Of a DNA stretch of 64,000 nt, positions 1 through 10,883 are shown piece by piece; position 1 is the stretch's first letter, and each line of letters begins with the position of its first letter. The position numbers and the translations under genes are program-made. The stretch is from Hemerocallis citrina (Eukaryota; Streptophyta; Magnoliopsida; Asparagales; Asphodelaceae): contig CM030366.1 of NCBI GenBank assembly GCA_017893485.1, positions 100,948,953 to 101,012,952 of the forward strand, written 5' to 3'. The notes beneath the pieces are model-generated. The model saw only the letters and a program-made list of their open reading frames with translations, was not told the origin of the DNA and ran no database searches.

Positions 1-239
1 TTAACATGATTAATCATCACAACCCAAGCATGGATATATAATTAGCATTAACCTACAATATTCCTAAGCATGAATTATAACTCCTACAATATTCTAAGCA
101 TGAATTATAACTCCTACTCATCTAAGCATGGTAGATTAATTCCTACCTTAATCTAAACATGGCATTTGTTAAACATGAGTATCTTCTAGCTCGATCTTGA
201 ACAATATTTAGGCATGAACATACACTATTTAAGCATAGA

Positions 240-530
240 TATCATGTAAGCATGATCATCTACTAACTTAGCATGAACAAAAATTAAGTATGACATCTAC
301 TAACTTAGCATGAATAATGATTAAGCATGATCATCTACTAACTTAGCATGAACAATCATTAGCATGGTCATCTACTAACTTAACATAAACAATCATTAGC
401 ATGGTCATCTACTAACTTAACATATGACATCTACTAACTTAGCATGAATAATGATTAAGCATGATCATCTACTAACTTAGCATGAACATACACTTATCTA
501 AGCATGGATATCATGTAAGCATGAGTATTT
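240..530. repeat. Irregular tandem repeat, 'catctactaacttagcatga' type
   Basis: The phrase catctactaacttagcatga recurs at least five times with variable spacers. It shares the 'agcatg' core with the sharper 32-bp array to its right and looks like a degenerate flank of that array. Confidence 0.7.
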
Positions 531-534
531 ATTT

Positions 535-957
535 AATCTAGCATGGTATACAACTTTCCTACAATTAATCTAGCATGGTATACAACTTTCCTACAATTAA
601 TCTAGCATGGTATACTACTTTCCTACAATTAATCTAGCATGGTATACAACTTTCCTACAATTAGTCTAGCATGATATACAACTTTCCTACAATTAATCTA
701 GCATGGTATACAACTTTCCTACAATTAGTCTAGCATGGTATACAACTTTCCTACAATTAGTCTGGCATGGTATACAACTTTCCTACAATTAGTCTAGCAT
801 GGTATACAACTTTCCTACAATTAATGTAGCATGGTATACAACTTTCCTACAATTAGTCTAGCATGGTATACAACTTTCCTACAATTAGTCTAGCATGGTA
901 TACAACTTTCCTACAATTAATCTAGCATGGTATACAACTTTCCTACAACCATCTAAG
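535..957. repeat. 32-bp tandem repeat, about 13 copies
   Basis: The unit contains 'ctagcatggtatacaact' followed by 'ttcctacaatta'. Starts of 'gcatgg' at 541, 573, 605 and 637 give a period of exactly 32 bp, and the copies run to about 950 with only scattered substitutions. It lies in noncoding sequence inside the putative LTR. Confidence 0.9.
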
Positions 958-2020
958 TATAGATACTTACTTCAATATAAGCATAACCATCCTTTTAATG
1001 TTCATATGCATCTAATTTAATTAAACACAACATATACTACAACATAACATCTACTACTAAAACTCCTACTAAAATCTTTATCTAAACATAAACATCTACT
1101 ACTTAATTTTACATAACATAAACATCTACAACTACTTCATTTTAACATCCACTACTACTACTTTATTTGAAACATACACATCTACTACTACTACTTTATT
1201 TAAACATAAAACATCTACTACTTAAATAACTACTAAATCTTTATTAGCATCTATTTCTTATTGTTACTAGTGATCATAAAAAGAGATCTTTTTAATCATT
1301 CTACAACTAGTGATTTTAGATTAGTTTCTTTTTCATAATTAGAATTAACATCTACAATGGGTTCTTTCTTACTTAAGATTATAAAAAAAAATAACAATAA
1401 TAAGATAAAGTAAGAACCCTTCATTTTGGTCCATCCAATATATGCTTTCTTTTTTTAGTCCAAGTCCAATGTGTGTCCTACAACCAAATTGGTTGTATAC
1501 AAGTTCATATGCTTTATGTGTGAGTTCACATTCAAGTCCTACAACCAAAGATGGTTGTATACACAAGTCTATATGCATATGTTTATTTTAGTCCAATTCA
1601 TAACACAAAACAACAACTACCACTATAAAGATTGACCTTTTTGTTCTTTACTACTACCATTCATTTCTTTTCTTTTCATGTGGTTATTATCTTTAACCAT
1701 CCATAACCATACAAAAATAAGAACTGCACACCACAACACTATCACAATAAACCACTCTCAAAGAACAAAAGAACCAAAACAAGGAAGGTAAGAAGAAGAA
1801 GAAGCAAAAATCAACAGCTCAATAATCAAAAGAACAAGTGGAGAAACCCCCACCTTAATCTTCTTAATGGAAGAACTAGCTTGCTACACTTCTCCTTCCC
1901 CTTAGCTCCTAGGAAACTTCTAAACCTACAAAGAAAACTCTCAAGTTAGAATGGTTCTCTCTTTCTTTTCCTTTCTTTCTTTTTGTCTTTCTAAAATGAG
2001 ACAAAGGTGGAGGGAGGGGG

Positions 2021-2028
2021 TATTTATA
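2021..2028 (-). promoter_or_regulatory. TATA-like box in the putative LTR
   Basis: TATAAATA on the minus strand, followed downstream (toward lower coordinates) by a purine/CT-biased leader. The same octamer occurs in the Tat LTRs of this window, which supports an LTR promoter. No start site can be shown from sequence alone. Confidence 0.35.
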
Positions 2029-2667
2029 GGTGGAGAGAAAGGGTGGAGAGTGCAAATGTGCATGCACAAAATGCACACAAGCCCTCCCCCAAATTGGGGC
2101 CGGTTTTGCCTAGGGGAGGAGTGGGTGAGGTGGAGGTATGGTGAGGGTATGGTGTTTTAGGTGAGGTGGAGGAGAGAAGGTTTCTAGAAGAATACCTCCT
2201 AATTCTCTTATGCATACATCTTAATCCTATGTTTAATTCTCCTACAATCTTAACTATCTAATTAGGATTGTAAGGAGAACAATTTTATCCATTGAATATA
2301 TACCACATACTTTGTATAATGTACTAATCGACATACTACACGTATGAGCGCATATATGTATGTATACCGAAAATCTTTGCATAATCCGTATAAAAATAAT
2401 TGCATCTCGGAAATAATAATAAAATAAATTCTATTATTAGTTCGGAAGATCACGGTACCAAATTGATACAATACGGATGTATACTGACCGGTATAGATAA
2501 TGTCTATGAACAAACCGGGTGAAAATCGCCAAAATAATTCGATTTTGGAATTAAAACAAAATAATAATAAAATAATAATTCATACAAGGTAATATCCGTC
2601 CGGGATATTACAATGTATTCCTTAAGGTATCGCCGTGGAGAGGCATTATTCGGTTTGGAAGCGGAGG

Positions 2668-3060
2668 CACTAGTAGAAAATGCTACATTCGGAATAAAAA
2701 TTTCCTTTGTAAATGTGTGCAATTCCATTGTTAGTGTACATCTGTAAGGGATTTTTCTTCATTCCCTTATAGTTGTGCTGTTGTGAAATCTCTCCTGGTT
2801 AATGTACATATTCACAACGGAATTTTAACTATCCCTTGCGAATATTAGCCACAATAGAATATCTACAATGGAAGTTGTACTTTGCTGTCCCCATACATAA
2901 GAGAATATCTATAACAAATTTGTCCCTTGCAAGTGTGTTTTAAAAGTAATTTTTTCCGTTGTTGAAGAACTATTGCTACAGGGCCTGCAAGGTACTCATT
3001 CCCTTGCATTTGCTACCTCACGAATGCAACTGCACACGTTTTCTTCATTACTGATTATAT
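2668..3060. repeat. CACTA terminus and subterminal repeat region
   Basis: CACTAGTAGAAAA at 2668-2680 matches the classic plant CACTA terminal inverted repeat start and is preceded by AGG (possible 3-bp target duplication). Over the next ~350 bp short motifs such as 'tcccttgc' and 'cattccctt' recur in both orientations, as expected of subterminal transposase-binding repeats. The partner terminus was not found. Confidence 0.6.
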
Positions 3061-3488
3061 TTGAATGGCTTAACCAAATTTACAAATTAAAAAAATGTAT
3101 TTTTACAATGAAGAACATATAATTATTTTACATATTGATTCACACAATTATATAAAGAAAACACAATAATACAAAATATACAATTTGAACAATCAATACA
3201 TATTTAGATATATAATAGTAAACTTAAGAACACCAAAATAAGCTTGAATATTATATAATTCAGAACCTTCTCATTACAAAATTTTTGGTTTGTTTCAAAG
3301 TGCCAAAACAACAATCCATTCTAGAAGAAAATATGAGTTGTGAAATTCCAAGAAACACAATAAAATGTTTTCAAAATAACTTTTAACCTGCTACTGCTTC
3401 CATATATCCCCAACTTCACTTTTCACGTATGCTCTTCTATATGTTCCTCATTATCCTCTGTCTCATAGTCATCGCCGCTACATATAGA

Positions 3489-3977
3489 CTACATGAAAAA
3501 GAAACAACACAAAATTAGAATTGGATTCAATATATATAGGTAATAATATATATATAATCCAATTGAGGCAATTAAATATATGGCTACCTCTTGTCGTATT
3601 TGACCATTGCATGTGGCGATAGCAGTATTTTCCAACCTTTGCTTCAAGGCTTCCATCTTGTCAGGATGCAGCTCACAAAAGAAGTCCATAAGCACTTGAT
3701 TTTGTATTGCCAACTTGTCACACCTTTTGAACAAAGATTTAACAGTTGATCCTTCTTGTATCCTTTTATCTATTCCTGATTCCGATGAGAGAGAACCAAC
3801 ATCATCTTCCTTTCTATTTCTCAGAATTTTGGTTCCTTTAAGTCTACTGCGGTTCTTTTTTGGGCTGCCAAACACACTATCGACGCACCTATCTTGAACT
3901 TCTTGGGGCAGCTTTGATGGATCTGGATTTTCAAAACCATGTAACTTGAGTGCAGCTTGTTTGACAGAAAAGGTCAA
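3489..3977 (-). pseudogene. Ptta/En/Spm-type CACTA second-gene product, 3' part
   Basis: A 162-residue frame whose first ~115 residues look protein-like: a segment with FENPDPSKLPQEVQDRCVDS, a basic stretch, and an acidic/heptad tail ending HPDKMEALKQRLE. This resembles the C-terminal part of the plant Ptta/En/Spm transposase family that accompanies TNP2 in CACTA elements. The last ~35 residues are hydrophobic and probably intron read-through. It lies on the same strand as, and downstream of, the other fragments at 4118-4393 and 21.6-22.6 kb, with the Tat element between. Family assignment is by appearance; function is inferred as accessory DNA binding during transposition. Confidence 0.5.
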
Positions 3978-4117
3978 AGCATCCTAAAATAAGAAAATGA
4001 ATAATTGATATACATGCCACAATAAGAATCATCATAAATATATTGAAGACTAAAAATCATCTTTACCCAAAGAATCTGTCTTAAGTTACAAAAATTTGTA
4101 AACTTATTAGATGAGGG

Positions 4118-4393
4118 CTATTTATTAAATGTAATGAAAGCAAATCTTACCACCATAACGAGGTTCTTGTTCTTCTTTGTTTCATTCTTGTATTCTTTGT
4201 TTAATGTTCCATAAGATATCTTTGCAATTTGGTCGACAGTCAACTTGTCGACTTTCAATTTTTTCTTCTGAAAAAAAAAACTTAATTTGAAGGTTATAAT
4301 TTTGTAGATATAATTGGAAGGAAGAGAAAATGAGAATTTTAATGTTTCTCTGACCGGCTTATGCTCTGCCTGCGCATACGAACTTGATCCCAA
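4118..4393 (-). pseudogene. Ptta/En/Spm-type CACTA second-gene product, middle fragment
   Basis: A 91-residue frame on the minus strand. It includes a lysine-rich stretch, then KLTVDQIAKISYGTLNKEYK and NETKKNKNLVMVV. In family members this kind of segment follows the tryptophan-rich core seen here at 21621-21935. The middle of the frame is hydrophobic and likely intronic. It is the last piece before the Tat insertion, so the gene was split between this fragment and the one at 21621. Confidence 0.4.
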
Positions 4394-4817
4394 GTGATGA
4401 TTAAAATCATTTGATAGTCGATTTCTGCTGCACTACAACGATTTTTTCTGCAAAAGTTTACAAATAAGTACAAATGCTTGTACTTTTTTTCTTCATTCTT
4501 GAAATAAATGGTCTTCTAATTAGGCATACAACCATATACCATTTGAATCAGGTAAAATTTATAATATTGACCAATTAAAAATAAAACAGATTTCTAAGAG
4601 ATGAGTTGCAAGCCTACAAAGCAATGGCGCAGCACATTCCTAAGTCGAGTTATATTAACCATCCGCCCTACACGCTGTTAAGTATCAAGCCACACATTTA
4701 AAATGTAAAATCTTTCCACATCCAAATCCAGTGGACTCTTGCTAAATTGCTAAATAACTAGTACAAAAATATGAAAAAAAAATCACGCACACAAAGCAAT
4801 GGCGCAGTCAAGTTGAA

Positions 4818-4952
4818 TCAACCCTGTTATCATGTGCTGAGGATATAAGCATACATATGTAGTTCACAGGAAATTATACAGAGAACCCAGTAAGGATCAT
4901 GTTATCAACCCTGTTATCATGTGCTGAACATATAAGCATACATATATAGAAT
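4818..4952. repeat. 87-bp tandem repeat at the Tat insertion site
   Basis: Host (CACTA-internal) sequence 'tcaaccctgttatcatgtgc' starts at 4818 and again at 4905 (period 87 bp). A third copy resumes immediately right of the Tat element at about 20219. The retrotransposon therefore inserted within or beside a small local duplication. The second copy is cut short after 48 bp. Confidence 0.75.
4948..4952. repeat. Target-site duplication, left copy (AGAAT)
   Basis: AGAAT directly precedes the LTR start TGTTACC at 4953 and is repeated directly after the other LTR at 20216-20220. A 5-bp duplication is what gypsy integrases produce, so this defines both borders of the Tat element. Confidence 0.95.
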
Positions 4953-5543
4953 TGTTACCGCTGATTTCGGTGTGGGGGTAAACAGATAGAATTTGTGAGT
5001 CCGAGAAAAACCTGAACAGTTGACTCAACCTTCTTGCTCCTGCCGCGACCTGCAAGGAAGTGCGAAACACCGGGATTGATTCCGGCAACGCACCCTCCGA
5101 CGCTCTTGTCAGTAATCAGAAGAGATTAAGAAAGAGCTTAAAAGTGGTGAAAAAGTGATTAACCTGGTCATGGTGGTAGAGGGGTGATATTTATAGTCGC
5201 CAGGAGAGCCGTTTAAGGATCTGATCTCCTGTGTAACAGCCGGGAGCAAAATCCTCAGTCTGTTTTAGGAAATCTTTCCTTGATTCCCGGTGAGAGCAAA
5301 TCAGAGCCATTGACTTGCCCAAATCATGGATCCTGATTTGTCTCTTGATGGTTTGGGTTCGTCTCGGGTCGGAACCCGTACCCAACTGGTGTGGATCCGC
5401 TCGTGGGTTATTGGATCTGTGAGAAGGAGATTCAGTACCCGCTTTGGATCCGCTTGTATGTGAAGTTACCTTTTTACCCCCGAGCTTCAAGATTCGTGCC
5501 CAATCTGGACGGTTCCGATTTAACCCCATTTTTAGCCATATCA
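4953..5543 (-). repeat. 3' LTR of the Tat element (591 bp)
   Basis: In sense (minus) orientation it starts TGATATGGCTAAAAATGGGG and ends CGGTAACA. It has the same length as the other LTR and differs from it by about 12 substitutions and no indels. TATAAATA lies at 5188-5195. Short open frames at 4897-5088 and 5191-5544 lie within LTR sequence and are not genes. Confidence 0.95.
5188..5195 (-). promoter_or_regulatory. TATA box of 3' LTR
   Basis: TATAAATA on the minus strand at the same relative place as in the 5' LTR (19860-19867) and in the solo LTR (23131-23138). Conservation across three LTRs supports it as the retrotransposon promoter core. Confidence 0.6.
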
Positions 5544-5559
5544 CGAGCCCCCCACTCCT
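5544..5559 (-). other. Polypurine tract of the Tat element
   Basis: Minus-strand AGGAGTGGGGGGCTCG directly abuts the start of the 3' LTR. This is the expected position and composition of the plus-strand DNA primer. The second Tat-type element has a similar tract (CCGAGAGGGGGGG) before its LTR at 40015. Confidence 0.85.
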
Positions 5560-5943
5560 AAAGACTGAGCGTGATCAGCCTTTGAGGAGTAGTTTGACTG
5601 TTTTGTTGGCTAGCAGAGTTGTATCGGAGTCCATATGGAGGACTTAGAATCTCGAAGGGGGTAGTGAGGTAACTTTTTGATGCCATGTGTTGTTCTCTAG
5701 CCATATCGAGTATTTGGCGTCCTTCATCTATTTTTTTCAGATTATTTATTTAATTTTGCGATATGTTTACTAATCGTTCGGGGGGCCTTAACAGTGCATT
5801 CTGGGCAATAATTGTGCGTTCAGGGGCCCAAAAATATACCCCCGAATTTTCAATTATTTTCTAGAATTTTTAGTTAAATTTCCCGAATTTTTAGCAATTT
5901 TTTGCAATTTTTAAATAAATAAAGTGATTTAAATAGATAAAAA
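5560..5943. other. Tat 3' untranslated stretch without genes
   Basis: Between the polypurine tract and the first 222-bp repeat I see only AT-rich sequence with 'gaatttt' runs and no coding signal. It belongs to the 3' untranslated region of the retrotransposon. Confidence 0.6.
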
Positions 5944-6830
5944 ATGATTTTTAATACTGATTTATGGCGTGGCACAATCTGGACCTCTGATCATAGTCGA
6001 GCGTGATTTTCTGAGAGATCTGACGGTCTCCGTAGCTCGGCGTCTTTTTTCTCCGTTTACGAGCTCGGAATGACACTTGCTCGGCTGCCGACCGGAGACT
6101 AGGGGGTTAGGCGTTCCGAGCGACGTGGTGCAATCTAAGCCATCGGATGGTGGCGCATTTCCCAAGAAAATACTATCTTGTCTTTTAGCGCACGTGGCGC
6201 AATCTGGACCGTTCATCATTAGAAGCACGAATTTCTGAGGGATCCAACGGTCGTAGTAGCTCGGTGTCTTTTTTCTCCGTTTACGAGCTCGGAATGGCAC
6301 TTGCTCGACTGCCGACCGGAGACTAGGGGTTCGGCGTTCCGAGTCGACGTGGCGCAATCTGAGCCGTTGGATGACGATGCGTATCTCGAGATGGGCACAT
6401 TTCCCAAGAAAATACTATCTTGTCGTTTAGTGTCCTCGGCGAGATCTGGGCCGTCTGATTGAGATCATACGCGAAAGTTGAGGAGAAAGTGTGTTTTCTC
6501 CGTTTACGAGCTCGGAAAGGCACTTCCTCGGAATCCGTCCGGAGACAGGGGGTCTCGGCAGGACGAGCGACGTGGCGCAATCTGAGCCATCGGATGACGA
6601 TGTGCATCTCAAGATGGGCACATTTCTCAAGAAAACACTATCTTGTCGTTTAGTGTCCTCGGCGAGATCTGGGCCGTCTGATTGAGATCATGCGCGAAAG
6701 TTGAGGAGAAAGTGTGTTTTCTCCGTTTACGAGCTCGGAAAGGCACTAGCTCGGTAGCCGACCGAAGGCGTGGGGTCTCGGCAGGTCGAGCGATGTGGCG
6801 CACTCTGTCTCGAGACGATCCTGTTCCCAA
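5944..6830. repeat. ~223-bp tandem repeat, four copies
   Basis: The landmark 'ctccgtttacgagctcgga' occurs at 6051, 6275, 6498 and 6721 (spacing 224, 223, 223). Each unit also carries 'gacgtggcgcaatctg' and 'aaaacactatcttgtcg'-like phrases. All small open frames on both strands here are repeat translations. Tandem arrays in the 3' untranslated region are a known hypervariable feature of Tat-lineage elements and can seed satellite DNA. Confidence 0.9.
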
Positions 6831-7074
6831 GGGCATTAATGGTGCTTCGGGGTTTGCGCGGCGTTCCACTTTCCCAAGTTCATTAAGGATAACTCCTTCA
6901 ATTAATGCATGGCATTTCAAATTCCGAGGGTCATAATGGCTGGACCTTGGAGGGGAGCTTATAAGTACTCCACTCTCTTTGTCATTTCAATCGCAACAAA
7001 TGTAGAGTTTCAAACCTCGAAGGTATTGGCCTTGGGTAACTTGTCTTTCGAGGTCCGAGGGGGTTGTCGCTCTC

Positions 7075-7470
7075 TTGCCTTTTTCTTCTCCCGTTCCTGA
7101 CGGCCCCAAAGTGGATGTCCGGGGGGGGAACGAGGCAGTAGTGGTGACGACCATAGTCCAGACCCGAGGGATGAGTTACTTCGGAAGGACGGGTGGTTGC
7201 CCTGTTGCCTTGTTCTTCTCCCGTTCCTCACGGTTCCGAAGGGGATGTCAGGAGCGGGAGAGAATGAGGCAGTAGTGGCTACGACCGTAGTCGGGACCCG
7301 GGGTGTGAGCTGCTTCGGAGGGACGGGTGGTCGTTCTCCCACCAAGATCTTCTGCCTACTCTGTTTGCTCCGCAGCGGGTGTCAGGGTCGGCAGAGATCA
7401 GGGTGGGAGAGGTGATGATCCATGTCCGAATCTGAGGGGTGAGCTTGTTCGGAAGGACGGGTGATCGCTC
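7075..7470. repeat. ~130-bp tandem repeat, about three copies
   Basis: 'cttctcccgttcct' at 7085 and 7215 (spacing 130), each followed by 'gggacgggtgg'-type phrases, with a third, more diverged copy to about 7470. Noncoding; it lies between the 223-bp array and the start of the antisense gene. Confidence 0.75.
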
Positions 7471-7769
7471 TTTCACTTCCTGTCCATCGGTGAGATTGAG
7501 GGGGAGAAATAAAGGGCGTTCCGATCTTGTTGTTTGCAACTGTGAAGGCTCTATTGCCAGAGTCCTCTGCCGGGCCGAGCCTTCCAGTTACAATCAACTA
7601 GCTTGGAATGGTGCGCTTCTCCCGATCTCTGAGTGTTCATCTGCTTTCAACCGGGCCTCACAGGTCGGCGAAATGTCGACCGAGACGTGGGGCCCGGGGG
7701 GCTCGCCGAGGGCGGTGCCTTAAAACTTTGAATCAAAACTTTTTCTGGCTTCTCTAGGCATTGGTGGGG

Positions 7770-7990
7770 CGTCCGAAGGTTCGATCGTCCGAGCGACGTG
7801 GCGCAATCTGAGCCGTTGGATGACGGCGCGCATCTCGAGACGGGCACATTCCTCAAGAAAACACTATCTTGTTGTCTAGTGTTCTCGGCGAGATCTGGGC
7901 CGTCTGATCGAGATTTTACGCGAAGTTTGAAGAGAAAGTGAGTTTTCTCCGTTTGCAGGCTCGGGAAGGCACCTGCTCGGAGGCCGACCG
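7770..7990. repeat. Isolated copy of the ~222-bp unit
   Basis: Contains 'gacgtggcgcaatctgagcc', 'aaaacactatcttgttg' and 'ctccgtttgcaggctcgg' (7947) in the same order as the array at 5944-6830. It lies just upstream of the promoter-like region of the antisense gene. Confidence 0.8.
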
Positions 7991-8157
7991 GAGTCTGCGC
8001 AATCTGGCTCGGATTGCGTGCGGCTCGGATTCAGATCCCATTGCGCCGAGCTGGTTGACTTGGCGAGGAAGGCAGTTGTGTTGGGCCTTCGCGACGTTTC
8101 GAGAGCAGCCCAAAAGTCGCACTTATTCGTTTGGAAGTCCAAGGGACGTTCCATTTT

Positions 8158-8166
8158 TACTATAAA
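8158..8166 (+). promoter_or_regulatory. TATA-like box of the antisense gene
   Basis: 'actataaat' about 200 bp upstream of the first ATG (8364), followed by a C-run and a CT-rich leader typical of plant 5' untranslated regions. It lies on the strand opposite to gag-pol, so it could drive the antisense cassette on its own. Prediction only. Confidence 0.45.
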
Positions 8167-8363
8167 TCTTCACCCCCCCCCCCCCTTAGACCAAGTCTCA
8201 TTTTTCACTTTTACTCTCTCTCTTCAGTTTTTACTTTGCCTTCGAAGTTTTCAGCTCTCTGGTGGCGTTGCTAGCTTTCGCAGTAGCGTTCCTTGTCTCC
8301 GGCGAACTTTCCGACCGTACCTATCACTTCAAGGTCAGTCTCTTTCCCTTCTTTTTAGCAAAA

Positions 8364-10681
8364 ATGGTTAAGATCACAGATGAGACCCCCGCCTCGGAGC
8401 AAGCCGTTGGCCGAGGGGATAAAAGGAAGGAGGTAGTGGAGCCGAGCGATCAGAATGTCGTTCGTCCAGACAGAGAGGGCGAAGTGGCCGAGCTACCTAA
8501 AGAGGTTGCGGCGGTGTCCCGGGAGGGGAAGGTCATGGTTACGATCGTGGAAACGCCGAAGACGGCGGGAGCGTTCGGTCGGCAGCCCATTTCTCTGTCG
8601 AGTGTGGGGGGGCGTACGGGATTACGCCGAGGACACCTTGGAGAGAGTAACCCAAGGCACGGCTAAGTTGGTGGAGGAGAACGAGCCGAGGGAGCTGTCC
8701 GAGGTGGATCATACCATCTCGTCTCTCACCGAGGGTGACCTTCATCTGATCCGAGAGGGCTTCCGGATCCCTGCCGACTATGGACTGCTCCTCCCCGGGC
8801 CGGGTTTCCGAGCCAACACAAAGTCCTCGTCGGACGTGTGCGTCTTTCCGGTCGACTCCCTTATTGCCGGACTCCGCTTTCCCCTCCACCCGTTCGTGGT
8901 TGATGTTCTGACGTGGTACGGTCTGAGCCCCACCCAGTTGATGCCGAACACATGGAGGCACGTCATGGTGTTCGTCCTCCGATGCCAAGAGGTCGGCGGT
9001 AAGCCAAGTATGTTCCTCTTTCGGAGTCTCTTCCGACCCTGTCAGCCAAGGCGAGACGAACAGAGGTTCTATCTTACGCCCCGGACGGGCGTGAAGCTGA
9101 TCGAGAATCTGGACTCGATCAAACATTGGAAGGAGAAGTACTTCCTCATCCGAGCTCCGGCACCGTGGGTGATACCGACGGTTTGGGCAAAGGAGGGTCT
9201 GCCCAAGCGGACCAAGAAGGAGGCGGCACTGAGTGAAGAGGAGGCAGAGGTTCAGAAGAAGCTCCTCGCCCTGCCAGCGCTGAGCTGGAAAGAAATTACC
9301 GAGGAGGATCTGTTCTGTGGGGGTCTCAGTCCGATCGACCCTAGTATGCTTCTGGTATTTATACTCTTTGTTTAGAGTTCATGAAAATTTTTCTAAGTTT
9401 TTTCATTCGGCTTTTGCAGAGACGATGAAGCTGGATTACAAAGCTCTGGTGGCGAAGGGCCGGTCAGAGCAGGAGGCGAAGAAGAAGAGGCCTTCGGTAG
9501 GGCCTCAGGACAGCCGAGCCTCAAAGAAGCCTTCGGTCGAGAAGACTGTTGACCAACCGAAGGTCGCGATCCTCGAGCAGGGGGAGATCAGGGTTCTCGA
9601 CTCCCCTGCTTCGGAGGTGTCGGCTCTGACCCCGAAGATGGATGCTCCCGGTTCGTCGAGCGGTACGTTCGGCGTGAACGAGGCACTGTCCCTCCAAGTT
9701 CCACCCCTCACTGCCGATGCGGAGAAGATCCTGACCGAGCGTCACAAGCAGATCTTCGTGCCCGACTGGCAGGTGATGAACGTCGACGGCTTCCTGGGCG
9801 ACGGCAACATCTGCATGGAGGCGGTGAGGCACCTGCCGACCCCAAAAGACTGAGCGACCCTGAAGGCCGGGCAAGCAGGGGACGTCGTGATGCAGATCGC
9901 TCGGAATACTATGTCGGTAAGTTGGCCGAGGTCTCCCTTATCAAAATTTCTTCTTTAGAAATTTTTTTTTAAAGTCTTTGGACTCGAATTTTAATCCGCT
10001 GTTCTTTTTCAGACCCTCTGCCACTTCAATTTTCTGGTCGAGGAGTTTGCGAACAAGGAGCAGGAGAAGGAGCGGGAGAGGGCGGAGCGCGTCAAGGCCA
10101 CGCAGCGGCTTGATGCCGAGCAGCTCCTCTCGACGAAGAGGGCTGCCGAAGTGGCGGGGTTGGAGAAGCAGCTGGCCGACGCCATTCAGCAGTTGAAGGA
10201 CACGGCGGCCAAGCTTGAGGCATCGGAGAAGTTGGCAGCCGAGTTGAAGGAGGAGCTGGCCAACGCCCGGTCGGAGGCGGAGAAGGCTCGGAAGAGGGCC
10301 GAGAGAATCACGGCCAAGCATCAGAAGAAGGTGAAGAAGGTGAGGAAGGCTGTACAGGAGGAGGCCGCGCAGCACATGCTCCAGAACATGGAGGAAGCCT
10401 ACGGTCGAGCCCTGCTCCATGTTGCCGCCAAGAACCCGGGCTTCGACACGTCCTCCTACCACTTTTACGACTTCGTGGAAGGGGAGAAGGGTGTTCCCGA
10501 GGGGTTGCTCGGCCCCGAGGGAGAGACGGAACGCGTCGAAGGCCCAGGGGAGACCGAAGCCGAGGACGAGGAGGAGGACGACTCCGAGGAGGAGAGCTGG
10601 AGCGAGGACGGAGGCGAGGGCGGTGGCGCGGACAAGGCCGGGGGGTCGACGGATCCTAACGACAAAAAGGTCGACCCCTGA
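8364..10681 (+). pseudogene. Antisense spliced gene of the Tat element: gypsy-transposon-associated domain plus coiled coil
   Basis: Three exons fit well: 8364-9343, 9420-9916 and 10013-10681, with GT..AG borders (GTATGC, GTAAGT donors; TTTGCAG, TTTTCAG acceptors) whose phases agree across both junctions. Exon 1 carries a domain with PADYGLLLPGPGF, AGLRFPLHPF and LSPTQLMPNTWRHVM, resembling the Pfam family 'putative gypsy type transposon' (Transposase_28, PF04195). Exon 3 is a long Glu/Lys/Ala coiled coil followed by an acidic tail. Two lesions are visible: a one-base frame break at a run of seven G (8606-8612) and an in-frame TGA at 9851-9853. The product is inferred to be an accessory protein of unknown role. 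Long minus-strand frames over exons 1 and 3 are shadows of it. Confidence 0.75.
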
Positions 10682-10883
10682 CTCGGTTGTCTTTTTTAGT
10701 CTTTTTTCTTTTGTAAGCCTAACTGCGGACTGGCCACCGCTTTTGTAAAACTTTTCTCCTTGGTTTTGAATGGAAACATTTTGTTTGGCCAAAATTTGTC
10801 CAAGTGTTGAGTCTCGGATTTGTGTGTGACTAGTTGTAGATGTTTCCATGTATTGTCCCCTCGGACTCATCTCCGCTTTTCAG

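Larger units (their letters stand above)
1..2612 (-). mobile_element. Probable Ty3/gypsy LTR portion (left end outside window)
   Basis: Read on the minus strand, this stretch begins at 2612 with TGTAATATCCCGG, the kind of start seen in long LTRs of plant chromovirus-type gypsy elements. About 590 bp further on comes a TATA-like box and a CT-rich leader. The remainder is AT-rich noncoding sequence with tandem arrays. No matching LTR end, second LTR, primer-binding site or pol sequence is visible, because the other end would lie left of base 1. The short open frames here have low-complexity translations and I do not call them genes. The assignment to an LTR is inference. Confidence 0.4.

Noticed and set aside
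535..957. CRISPR-like regular spacing
   Set aside because: Units are continuous 32-bp tandem copies with no unique spacers, in a plant-type genome.
5191..5544. 117-codon frame with a near-identical twin at 19863-20216
   Set aside because: Both lie inside the two LTRs, and the shared sequence is simply the LTR repeat.
8539..9126. A 195-codon minus-strand open frame
   Set aside because: Shadow of exon 1 of the antisense-cassette gene, which has recognisable domain motifs on the plus strand.
9941..10870. A 309-codon minus-strand open frame
   Set aside because: It is antisense to exon 3 of the coiled-coil gene; its Leu/Arg-rich translation is the mirror of Glu/Lys/Gln codons. Part of it is C-terminal low-complexity sequence.
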